NCBI GenBank assembly: GCA_948468385.1
Contig: CAOKHZ010000029.1
Span: forward strand, 1-54,653
Reading direction: 5' to 3'
DNA: 54,653 bases
DNA from: an uncultured Faecalicatena sp.
GTDB lineage: Bacteria > Bacillota > Clostridia > Lachnospirales > Lachnospiraceae
A program made the position numbers and the translations under genes. Shown here one piece after another: positions 1 through 7,003 of the stretch. The first letter of the stretch is position 1. Every line of letters starts with the position of its first letter. The notes beneath the pieces were generated by a model, which saw only the letters and a program-made list of their open reading frames with translations, had not been told where the DNA came from and did not search any database.

Positions 1-40
1 TTCATTTGAGCCTATTTTTTTCAGCTCGTTTTTTCATAGA

Positions 41-838
41 TTACTTGACACTACCCTGTTTTCTGCGTTTTTTCATCATGTTTTTTTGCCGTTTTTTTCT
101 GACTTTGTCGGAACAGTCCTTGCAATACCTTTGGATGTTATTTTTGCGCTTTGTCAAAATCCCGCAACCCGCACATCTCATATACTTCTCGCCCTTATAT
201 AGTTTCCATTCATATCCAAGCTTTCTGAAATCGGATACGAACAATTTTTGTTTGCCTTCGTTATATAAATATAAAACGTGAATGTTAAGGTTATTGACTT
301 TTTTTGCATATTCAATCAACCCCGATTCCTTCAATGCGTTCAATTTGATATCCTTTTTAAAAGCGGTAGTGTTGATACAAGCCATGGAGTAGATCTCGCC
401 ATTGCTATAATTTACCCAATTATGATTGTCTGGATTTCGAAAATTTTGAAATTTGGCCAGGCATAAAAGGGTAAAGGCAAGTCTCTGTAAGGTTTGATCT
501 GGAATTTCGTCCACGGTTTTCAACTCATCTTCCGTAATCCATACTCCGTTGCATTCGCATAAAGAATATTTCCCGGCGTTTTTTGCATACTTTTCTAAGC
601 TGGCTGACCAATCGAGAGGGTTGTAGCGAGGGTAACGGGTTTCCATGAACGTATTGAGCTCTTTTGTGATTTCTTCTTGTCGAAGCTCTTTTTCATGGTA
701 TAAGTATCGCGCATACACACTTAAAAATGTATATGTTTTAGATGGTTCCAGGTTTTTGCCTGAGAGTATACGGTCGACATACTCTTTTTCATTTAAAATT
801 ATAATAGCGCATCCTCCTCCTTGACTTTTTTCTGGCAC
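41..838 (-). CDS. Zinc-ribbon protein of the polymerase island, unknown function
   Basis: Function not recognised. The 265-residue product ends in a treble-cysteine-type zinc ribbon (C222xxC225 and C239xxC242) followed by a very basic tail rich in Lys and Arg, so nucleic-acid binding is likely. The middle part (about residues 150-205) reads like a winged-helix segment. It is the last gene of a leftward three-gene operon and overlaps the end of the polymerase-like gene by 40 bases. The start is uncertain: the GTG at 838 lies upstream of a strong AAGGAGGAGG sequence, and no ATG in this frame follows that Shine-Dalgarno sequence closely, so the site may serve a start that is non-standard or the gene may be translationally coupled. 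Low G+C like the rest of the island. Inferred role: DNA- or RNA-binding partner of the upstream polymerase-like protein. Confidence 0.7.
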   Translation of the reverse strand: MPEKSQGGGCAIIILNEKEYVDRILSGKNLEPSKTYTFLSVYARYLYHEKELRQEEITKELNTFMETRYPRYNPLDWSASLEKYAKNAGKYSLCECNGVWITEDELKTVDEIPDQTLQRLAFTLLCLAKFQNFRNPDNHNWVNYSNGEIYSMACINTTAFKKDIKLNALKESGLIEYAKKVNNLNIHVLYLYNEGKQKLFVSDFRKLGYEWKLYKGEKYMRCAGCGILTKRKNNIQRYCKDCSDKVRKKRQKNMMKKRRKQGSVK

Positions 839-3630
839 ATGATAAATTGTTCGCCGCCAAATTCAAATTCTCCATTGGATTTTACCAATATCGGATAATT
901 TATTGTGCGATTGTTTTTATCCAACAAATTTTCAATGATTATTTCTCCGCAAATATCCCAGACAAATTGCTTGGATTTGGAAGAAGAATAGCAAAGGTCA
1001 ATAAGGATGTTGCATAATTCCTTTTCGTTTGGACAGATTTCCTCGCACATGGCCTTGAACTTTAGTAACATCATGTTTCTGTTCACGTTTATTTCGTCTT
1101 TGTCCAAACGCTGCGAATTGGACAATTGCTGAAAACATTTTACGGAGTCGTCATACTCGGATTTTATTTCCGCAATTTTGCGGTAATCTTGTTTGCTATA
1201 CACGGCGCCGGATTTTAAAATAGAGCGGTCAAAGCTTCTGTTTTCCTTGTATTTCTTCAGGTGTGAACGGAATGTATCCTCAAACAACCATGAAATACGG
1301 TTAATCGTACACGCATTATCTCCAACGGGCATGAATTTTTTATAGTACTCAATAAATTCCTTTTCAGAGCTGGTCTTATCTGTCTTTTGGAGTAAGGCGG
1401 AGAGGGGAATTTTAAACTCCCTGATACATTTACTATTCGTATCCTTCCTATATTTGTTATATTTTGCCATTAAATCAGGATATACGTACTTCATAAAATA
1501 AGGTTTGTTTTCAGCCACGATTTTCAAACACAGTTCCTTAAAATGTCTTTGCTCCTTTGTATCATCCGGCAATTTGTGACAGGCCGATTTCTGATACCAA
1601 TATTTTGGCATTGGCTTTGCGATAATGCCTTTGGCGCGATCTATGGAGTTTTGCTGATAATGCTGCCCGCACATGATTCGATAATCCAAGATTTTATATT
1701 CTTCGCTATCCTTGTCAAATAAAGACTGCCGTTCAATCATTGCGGTAATCCGATTGGTCGTGGTGCCAATCTCGTCACCAAAGGCAAGCTTGTTCGCCTT
1801 CACGATGTCATTTTCCGCCGGTATGATTTTTTCCGCTTTTCTTTGCACGCATTCAATCGTAGTGGAGTTAAGCGTATGCTCCACGATGATTTTGTTATCT
1901 GTGGAAAAGAACATGTCTCCGTCTTTGTCGCTCCCGTTGGTGGCATCACAAGTGGAATCCCATGAATTTAAAATGATTCCGGTGGCATTATACTGATACC
2001 AAAAGTCCATTTCTTCGTTATGTACGACTTTTCGTTTCCTTATATTATTGTGGCAGGTCATGGGAGCGCGGAACAGGGCAATGTCCTCCACGTTTTTATC
2101 AATCCAGTATTTGTGATATACTTCTCCTTTTTTTAACAAACCGGTAACTTGCAAGCCAAATATGGATTGTGCAAGAGAATATAGGTCGCCGGAAACCATG
2201 GCGAAATTCCCGCTAAGCTTGATGGAACCTTTGGCGGCCATTTCTATTCGTTTTTTAATCAAGGAATGCAATTTGTTTATCACAAAAGGGTCTTCAAACA
2301 AACGTTTCTCTATCATAAGGGCTTTTATAAAATCGTTGTCTATATATTCCATAACGTCTTCATTGAGGTACATGCCTTTTGCAAAAACAATTGCTTTTCG
2401 CCAATCGCCGCCAAGAACGTCTTTGATTTCATCGATGGTGGGTTTGCACAATTGATAAAGCTCTTCCTCCGTCAAATTGTATGTTTGCAAGAACTGGTAA
2501 TTGGAATTTCTCACATGTTCCAATTTGTGAGGTGTGGTTTTTGCAATAGAAAACTGATAATGGTTCTCGTTGCAGCATTGTATAAAATGTTCCAGACTTT
2601 TGTACGAATCCCAGAGCTTGACCATGGAGGTGGTGAGGATTACGTCGTAATCTTGTACGTTCCGCCGCTCCCCCCAGGCATCAAGAACTATGTAGTTTTC
2701 GTGATTGACTCTTTTGGCAAATTCAACAAAATCAAAGGTAAATAACATTCCCTTGGTCCAGGCATATCGTATGTTCGCGCCGGATATGGTTTGTCCTTCG
2801 AACTCCTCCCCGTATAAATCCTTGTTGATGACGCGGGAATATTTAGGGGACATAAGTCCATATCCGTCAGAATCACAATATTGGATTTCATAATTTTTTT
2901 CGTATGTAAGTTGCGGCTCGCCCTCCCCTTCGTCACTGATTTTGATGACATCTTCCTTAAAAGTCACGTTGCAATCAGGAACAATTAAAATCCTGGGCAT
3001 TGTAACCGGTATGGAAGCACTGCAAATCAAAGCCTGATATGCCTCTAGTTTGGCGGGAATAATGGGCTTGGTCTTATCCCTTCCGTTATCCATACGTTTC
3101 ACAATCTCTTTAAAAACATGGTCTCCTATATAAACGATAGTTGATTTTTTGATTCCGCCGTTCGTCCCAAGTAGCCGATGATATTCATAATCATTGATTT
3201 TAAAGCCCTTATTGGCTCTGTCATAATCTTTGTCAGAATTCATAATCATACAAAAATAGTCCTTTTGATATTGCAAAGAGTACAATTTCTTATATAATTC
3301 TTTTATCTTGTTTTGGTTTTCCTGGCTTTTCGGCTGTTTTTTTATGTATTTGATTTCTTTTTGGACGCTTGACACCTTGGAATCCAAATCTTCATATTCC
3401 AAATCCTTAGAATCCTCAGAATTAAAATCCTCAGATTCAGGATCTTCAGATTCCAGATTTTTAACTCCATTCAATTCGCAAATCCATCGAAGGATTTGGC
3501 TGTCATTTAAAGCCACAATATCGTTTTTGTTCTTCATGGCAGATTGAAGTGGAAGTTGAAGGTTCCACTTGGCCTTTTTCAATCGTTCACTTGGTAATTT
3601 GTAAATGATTTTATGGCAGGATTTTAGCAT
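799..3630 (-). CDS. RdRP/YonO-like two-barrel RNA polymerase (single chain)
   Basis: A 943-residue protein showing the landmarks of single-chain double-psi beta-barrel RNA polymerases (cellular RdRP family such as QDE-1, and phage YonO-type enzymes). Seen in order: an acidic Ser/Glu/Asp stretch (59-83) and predicted coiled coil (84-122); DSDGYGLMS (253-261), matching the RdRP motif FTDGxGxIS; IRYAWTKGMLF (287-297), matching the Lys-bearing first barrel; a helical linker; GNFAMVSGDLY (474-484) and KKGEVYHKYW (500-509) of the second barrel; FRAPMTCHNNIR (520-531), matching RNPCLHPGDIR; and GSDKDGDMFF (566-575), the metal-binding DbDGD loop with D568, D570 and D572. IGTTTNRITAMI (621-632) and SIDRAKGI (662-669) follow as in RdRPs. 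Known of the family: nucleotidyl transfer by two Mg ions held by these Asp. Whether it copies DNA or RNA cannot be told. Second gene of a leftward operon, overlapping both neighbours. Confidence 0.85.
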   Translation of the reverse strand: MLKSCHKIIYKLPSERLKKAKWNLQLPLQSAMKNKNDIVALNDSQILRWICELNGVKNLESEDPESEDFNSEDSKDLEYEDLDSKVSSVQKEIKYIKKQPKSQENQNKIKELYKKLYSLQYQKDYFCMIMNSDKDYDRANKGFKINDYEYHRLLGTNGGIKKSTIVYIGDHVFKEIVKRMDNGRDKTKPIIPAKLEAYQALICSASIPVTMPRILIVPDCNVTFKEDVIKISDEGEGEPQLTYEKNYEIQYCDSDGYGLMSPKYSRVINKDLYGEEFEGQTISGANIRYAWTKGMLFTFDFVEFAKRVNHENYIVLDAWGERRNVQDYDVILTTSMVKLWDSYKSLEHFIQCCNENHYQFSIAKTTPHKLEHVRNSNYQFLQTYNLTEEELYQLCKPTIDEIKDVLGGDWRKAIVFAKGMYLNEDVMEYIDNDFIKALMIEKRLFEDPFVINKLHSLIKKRIEMAAKGSIKLSGNFAMVSGDLYSLAQSIFGLQVTGLLKKGEVYHKYWIDKNVEDIALFRAPMTCHNNIRKRKVVHNEEMDFWYQYNATGIILNSWDSTCDATNGSDKDGDMFFSTDNKIIVEHTLNSTTIECVQRKAEKIIPAENDIVKANKLAFGDEIGTTTNRITAMIERQSLFDKDSEEYKILDYRIMCGQHYQQNSIDRAKGIIAKPMPKYWYQKSACHKLPDDTKEQRHFKELCLKIVAENKPYFMKYVYPDLMAKYNKYRKDTNSKCIREFKIPLSALLQKTDKTSSEKEFIEYYKKFMPVGDNACTINRISWLFEDTFRSHLKKYKENRSFDRSILKSGAVYSKQDYRKIAEIKSEYDDSVKCFQQLSNSQRLDKDEINVNRNMMLLKFKAMCEEICPNEKELCNILIDLCYSSSKSKQFVWDICGEIIIENLLDKNNRTINYPILVKSNGEFEFGGEQFIMCQKKVKEEDALL

Positions 3631-3841
3631 TTTTGAATTCCTCCGCTTTTCTTTTCGTTTTCATGTTCCGTTTGCATTGTTCGTCAAATTTCATGTCACT
3701 TGCAATTCGCTGCGCTATTGATGAGCCGTTACGATTACTTTCTTTTTTGAAATTTGTACAAAAGTCGGATTCGTAAATGAGCCCTCCGAACTTTCTGTGA
3801 TTCGTCATGTTAACCCTGATATCGTAAAATTGATTTTTCAT
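3611..3841 (-). CDS. Small basic protein upstream of polymerase-like gene
   Basis: A 76-residue hypothetical protein, first structural gene of the leftward operon; it overlaps the polymerase-like gene by 20 bases, which suggests translational coupling. The sequence is Lys/Arg/Asn-rich with a predicted helical C-terminal half (about 40-72) and two Cys (28 and 56). No family recognised. The ATG at 3841 lies about 15 bases from the AAGGAG at 3854-3859, longer than usual, but its first base overlaps the stop of a tiny upstream reading frame (TAATG), so coupling may set the start. It could be an accessory or regulatory subunit; that is inference only. Confidence 0.5.
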   Translation of the reverse strand: MKNQFYDIRVNMTNHRKFGGLIYESDFCTNFKKESNRNGSSIAQRIASDMKFDEQCKRNMKTKRKAEEFKNAKILP

Positions 3842-3873
3842 TATTTTTCAAATGATCTCCTTTCTTTTTTCAT
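3841..3873 (-). CDS. Possible 10-residue leader peptide (MKKERRSFEK)
   Basis: A tiny frame starting at an ATG just after AAAGGAGAAC and ending TAA, whose last A is the first base of the next ATG (TAATG). The AAGGAG serving the following gene lies inside it. This is the layout of a coupled leader peptide, but such short frames arise by chance and the ribosome-site spacing is short, so the call is tentative. Confidence 0.25.
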   Translation of the reverse strand: MKKERRSFEK

Positions 3874-4006
3874 GTTCTCCTTTGGGAAGAGCCGTTCTTT
3901 GATTTTGCCGCTATGAGACTGGCTCTTTTGGAAGCTAGTGTTACATTCTCTGAAAGGAAGTCGAACTTTTTCTAAAAATCTGTCAATCTTGTTTTTGAAT
4001 AAATCA

Positions 4007-4018
4007 GAACAAATGTTC
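4007..4018. promoter_or_regulatory. LexA/SOS box 1
   Basis: GAACAAATGTTC, an exact GAAC-RNRY-GTTC match to the core of the Gram-positive LexA (DinR) consensus. It sits 12 bases upstream of the -35 box of the sigma gene and on the upstream side of the leftward polymerase operon, so it could repress both directions. Confidence 0.75.
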
Positions 4019-4029
4019 AAAAAATGAGG

Positions 4030-4058
4030 TTGACAAACAAGAACGAATGTTCTATAAT
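4030..4058 (+). promoter_or_regulatory. Sigma-A promoter with LexA box 2 in the spacer
   Basis: TTGACA (4030-4035), 17-base spacer, TATAAT (4053-4058): a consensus vegetative promoter. The spacer contains GAACGAATGTTC (4041-4052), a second exact GAAC-RNRY-GTTC box abutting the -10. A repressor bound there would block RNA polymerase. A partial third GAAC half-site lies at 4062-4065. The transcript would run into the sigma-like gene at 4172 with a leader of roughly 105 bases. Confidence 0.85.
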
Positions 4059-4171
4059 TAAGAACATGAACGAACGAAAATGCGAAAAACCAATCCTGAA
4101 ACAGTGTCAGTAAGTCGGTCACTGCGCTAGGATAGGCCTTTCTACATCAAATCTTGGAGAGGTGTACCGAT

Positions 4172-4762
4172 ATGGAAAAAATAATGATACCTGAATATTT
4201 GGAACCAATGGTGGACTTGTACTATGCGAATCATGCAAAAAAATTATATGACATGGTAGATAAAATTTTATTTAAATTACATTTTGTAGATGTGGATAAA
4301 AATGATTTTTATTCTTTGGCAAATGAGATTTTTATGTATGCGATAAGGGATTATGATTCATCCAAATCTTTTGAAGTTTTTTTATATTCTTGCCTATATA
4401 AAAAGTTTTGTACGGAAATGACGAGAAGGAATCGTGAAAAACGTAAGGCGGATAGGATGGCGGTATCAATAGATATGCCGATAGGAGAGGATGAAAATGC
4501 CACGATTGGAGACACGATTGCCGATGGCTTTTCGATTGAAAGAGAATTGTTTGAAGAAAACGAAGAAGGATATAGTAAGAGAATGCTGGCATATCTCGAT
4601 CGGCTGTCGAGTCTTCAAAAGGAAGTTTTGAGGTTAAATACGGCGGGTTATCTTCCGAATGAAATTAGAGAAGAATTACATATAAGCGAAAGAGAATATA
4701 TGGATTGCTATGCGGCAATTCGTTCATATAGAAATGTTTCGGTGTTATTTACGGAGCCGTGA
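4172..4762 (+). CDS. Sigma-70-like factor of the polymerase island
   Basis: A 196-residue sigma-70 family protein. Residues about 35-85 resemble region 2: a DFYSLANEIF stretch (like the DLxQEGxIGL segment), then YDSSKSFEVFLYSCLYKKF (like FDxxKGxxFSTYAxxWI). Residues about 140-190 form region 4: LSSLQKEVLRLNTAGYLPNE, then a helix-turn-helix. A charged linker (85-135) replaces region 3, so it is an ECF-like or short phage-like sigma. The ATG at 4172 is chosen because GGAGAGG precedes it by 10 bases; a TTG at 4154 is upstream of that site. It is transcribed from the SOS-box promoter, divergent from the polymerase-like gene. Inferred role: directing host RNA polymerase, or possibly the two-barrel polymerase, to island promoters after DNA damage. 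Confidence 0.8.
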   Translation: MEKIMIPEYLEPMVDLYYANHAKKLYDMVDKILFKLHFVDVDKNDFYSLANEIFMYAIRDYDSSKSFEVFLYSCLYKKFCTEMTRRNREKRKADRMAVSIDMPIGEDENATIGDTIADGFSIERELFEENEEGYSKRMLAYLDRLSSLQKEVLRLNTAGYLPNEIREELHISEREYMDCYAAIRSYRNVSVLFTEP

Positions 4763-4783
4763 GCCCGCCGCATGGCCTCCGGC

Positions 4784-4824
4784 CGTCGATTGCGAGAGTG
4801 CCTTGCACAAAGCAATCGACGTTT
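4784..4824 (+). terminator. Hairpin after the sigma gene, likely terminator
   Basis: CGTCGATTGC (4784-4793) pairs perfectly with GCAATCGACG (4812-4821) and is followed by TTTATT. A second hairpin follows directly: ATTCATG (4825-4831) with CATGAAT (4852-4858). Together they separate the sigma gene from the DUF262 gene. Confidence 0.6.
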
Positions 4825-4903
4825 ATTCATGGCGATGTTTACGTTAGCAAACATGAATGGTTACTATTTCAAAAGCCGGATTTGATAATGGGAGGAATTA
4901 AAA

Positions 4904-6322
4904 ATGGCAAGACCTAGAAAACAAACTTATACTTTAGAAATGTATTTAAAAAAAGTGAAAAAGGGCGACATTGATAATAATGCCGACGTCCAAAGAAATT
5001 TTGTGTGGAATAATGAACAAATTAATGAGTTGGTTGTTACGGTATTGACGGATGATTATATTCCTCCCATTATTCTTGGAGAAGAAGAAAACTCCAAATT
5101 GCATATTGTGGATGGCGGTTGTAGAACGGCAGCTTTAAGGAAATTTAGGGAAATGAATTATAAGATTACATCATCTATAGAGAATTCCCTGATTCCTTAT
5201 AATAAGAAAGTTGTTGTTGGAGATGGAACCGTCACATATGAAGAAGCAGTATTTGATATAAAGAACAAGACGTATGAGAAACTTCCAGAGGAATTGCAGG
5301 AGAAATTTGACGAATATCAAATTGAGACGGTCATACATGAGCGTTGTGATAGTTCGAAAATATCAAAATATATCAAACGTTACAATAATCATGTTGCCAT
5401 GAATACCGATCAAAAGGCGTTTACATATATTGATCGGTTTGCAAGCCGGATTCGTAAAATTGTGAATGGCAAGTTTTTTGTGGAGTGCAATAACTATTCT
5501 GAAAAAGACAAAACAAAAGGCGTAGTTGAAAGAATCGTGGTAGAAGCGATGATGTGTATGAATCACCTTGATGATTGGAAGAAACAGCCAAAGGCGGCTT
5601 GCAAATACCTGAATGAAAATGCGACAGAGGAAGAATTTGAAGGATTCTCAGAGAATATACATCGGATTGAAAAAATTGTGACGGATGACATAAAGGATAT
5701 TTTTAATAAGAAAGATTCCTTTATTTTCCTTACGCTGTTTGACAGATTTACAAAACTTGAATGTACGAAGCTTGAGATGGAAGACATCAGGTTTGCAGAA
5801 TTTTTAAAAGAATTTGACAAGAATTTCAGGCCGAATAAGAGAAACGAGAAAGGACTGCTTTTTGATGAAATTGATAAAGATTTGAGTACGAAGGACAAGC
5901 AGGTTATTACGGATAAATTGAACATGCTTGAAAAATTAATGCTTCAATTCTTACATGCTAACAGTGAAGAAACGCTTGACGGAGAGGAAACGGATGTTTT
6001 GGTTAGTGACGAAGCGTTCATTGCCGAAGTTCTTGACATGGATGTAAAGACGGTTTTAGATGACATGGATTTTTATAATGAAACGTTGGATGATCTGGAA
6101 GATAGAACCATAAAAGTGGGGTCGAGACTATTAAATAAGCAGAATCGGTTATCACTATTAACAATGCTTATATGGGCATTTAAAGAAGATATTGATTTAG
6201 AAGGTTGGTTAACCGATTACGCCGCTAAAAATAATACATATTTCGTAAACCCTAGAAAGAACTTTATACATATGAAACAAGATTACGAACAATATTGCAT
6301 GAAAAATAAAAAGATTGCGTAA
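4904..6322 (+). CDS. DUF262 / ParB-fold protein
   Basis: A 472-residue protein with an N-terminal DUF262-type ParB/sulfiredoxin-fold domain (about 10-180): QRNFVWNNEQINELV (30-44) matches the family QRxYVW start, and D70-G-G-C-R74 stands where the family has DGQQR, so the two Gln are replaced by Gly and Cys. The rest (180-472) is helical and acidic, without the His-Asn-His nuclease domain seen in full GmrSD-type restriction enzymes. The ATG is preceded by GGGAGGA at good spacing. It lies downstream of the sigma gene behind hairpins, so it may have its own promoter. Known of the family: nucleotide binding or hydrolysis, often in anti-phage systems. A defence or regulatory role here is inference. 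Confidence 0.7.
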   Translation: MARPRKQTYTLEMYLKKVKKGDIDNNADVQRNFVWNNEQINELVVTVLTDDYIPPIILGEEENSKLHIVDGGCRTAALRKFREMNYKITSSIENSLIPYNKKVVVGDGTVTYEEAVFDIKNKTYEKLPEELQEKFDEYQIETVIHERCDSSKISKYIKRYNNHVAMNTDQKAFTYIDRFASRIRKIVNGKFFVECNNYSEKDKTKGVVERIVVEAMMCMNHLDDWKKQPKAACKYLNENATEEEFEGFSENIHRIEKIVTDDIKDIFNKKDSFIFLTLFDRFTKLECTKLEMEDIRFAEFLKEFDKNFRPNKRNEKGLLFDEIDKDLSTKDKQVITDKLNMLEKLMLQFLHANSEETLDGEETDVLVSDEAFIAEVLDMDVKTVLDDMDFYNETLDDLEDRTIKVGSRLLNKQNRLSLLTMLIWAFKEDIDLEGWLTDYAAKNNTYFVNPRKNFIHMKQDYEQYCMKNKKIA

Positions 6323-6337
6323 AAGTTTGATGGTTAC

Positions 6338-6357
6338 TCGTGGAATAAATTCCACGA
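6338..6357 (+). terminator. Hairpin after DUF262 gene
   Basis: TCGTGGAAT (6338-6346) and ATTCCACGA (6349-6357) form a perfect stem with a 2-base spacer just after the stop. No clear T-run follows, so termination is only possible. The remaining bases to 6565 hold no gene that I can see. Confidence 0.4.
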
Positions 6358-6565
6358 TTCGACGATTACAATTTAACGAGTATATTTGTTCGGGGTAGTA
6401 AACGGCTTACCCGTTTCCAAATAGCACCATGAATCATTGTTTCGCATATAATTTATATAGATTTAACTCCGTGTTCCAGTTCTGGGCATTCCGTAACATA
6501 ATGTGAGGGCTGTTTATATATATTGTATACTGAAAATTTGTATTTGCCATGAAAGGATATAAAAA

Positions 6566-6805
6566 TTGATTGTTGTAATAATTTTATTTTTTATGGTTAT
6601 TCATGTGATGTCGGTATGTGTAAGTACATATTTATTATTGCTTGAAAAACGATATTGCGAACAATGTAAATGGTGGAGTGATATTGGCGCATTATCTTTA
6701 TTTGTAATTAGTCTGATCCCATTTTTAGGCACCATGACATCCATTATCGGATGTGCTGATTATACAAGAAACATCGTACGCGAGTTAGATAAAAGGAACA
6801 TATGA
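6566..6805 (+). CDS. Small membrane protein, unknown
   Basis: A 79-residue hypothetical protein with two predicted membrane segments (about 1-26 and 41-64), a CEQCKWW cysteine pair between them (residues 32-38) and a charged C-terminus. The start is TTG with AAAGGA at 6552-6557 upstream. It belongs to the A+T-rich island and is followed by an ATGA-overlapping tiny frame. It resembles small hydrophobic proteins of phages or toxin-like peptides, but nothing identifies a function. Confidence 0.45.
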   Translation: MIVVIILFFMVIHVMSVCVSTYLLLLEKRYCEQCKWWSDIGALSLFVISLIPFLGTMTSIIGCADYTRNIVRELDKRNI

Positions 6806-6906
6806 AGAAATATATGAAGAAATATATGAAAAAACATATGAATGAACATTATGAAGAAAAATATCATAAAATCACACGGAAATTGAAGCGACCCTTGCAA
6901 TCATGA
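6802..6906 (+). CDS. Possible 34-residue Met-Lys-Lys-Tyr repeat peptide
   Basis: The ATG overlaps the stop of the small membrane gene (ATGA). The peptide begins with MKKYMKKYMKKH, encoded by a tandem 12-base repeat, and is strongly basic (His/Lys/Arg). The ATGA coupling and the terminator just after it suggest it may be translated, but the repeat could equally have created a chance frame. Confidence 0.3.
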   Translation: MKKYMKKYMKKHMNEHYEEKYHKITRKLKRPLQS

Positions 6907-6910
6907 AAAA

Positions 6911-6941
6911 AGAAGGGGACAAAACATGTTTATCTCCTTCT
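6911..6941. terminator. Bidirectional terminator at the island edge
   Basis: AGAAGG and CCTTCT arms enclose an inner AAACATGTTT palindrome. On the minus strand the stem is followed by TTTTTT, giving a good intrinsic terminator for the uronate operon that ends at 7004; on the plus strand it closes the island. Confidence 0.65.
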
Positions 6942-6950
6942 TCTACCATT

Positions 6951-6975
6951 TTTAACTAAACGACATTAATTCACG
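6951..6975. repeat. Interspersed 25-base motif, copy 1
   Basis: TTTAACTAAACGACATT then TTCACG after two variable bases. A second copy at 33073-33097 matches at 22 of 25 bases; both lie in intergenic DNA next to gene ends. Confidence 0.55.
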
Positions 6976-7003
6976 ACAGTGAGGCGTGAGACCTAGTTCC
7001 CAG

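Noticed and set aside
799-3630. Retron or reverse-transcriptase interpretation of the 943-residue protein
   Set aside because: No YxDD motif or palm-domain order; the Asp cluster is DKDGD with two-barrel RNA polymerase context.
3841-4122. 93-codon leftward frame across the divergent promoter region
   Set aside because: It covers the SOS boxes and promoter, has no ribosome site at its start and looks like chance; only its last 10 codons might be a leader peptide.
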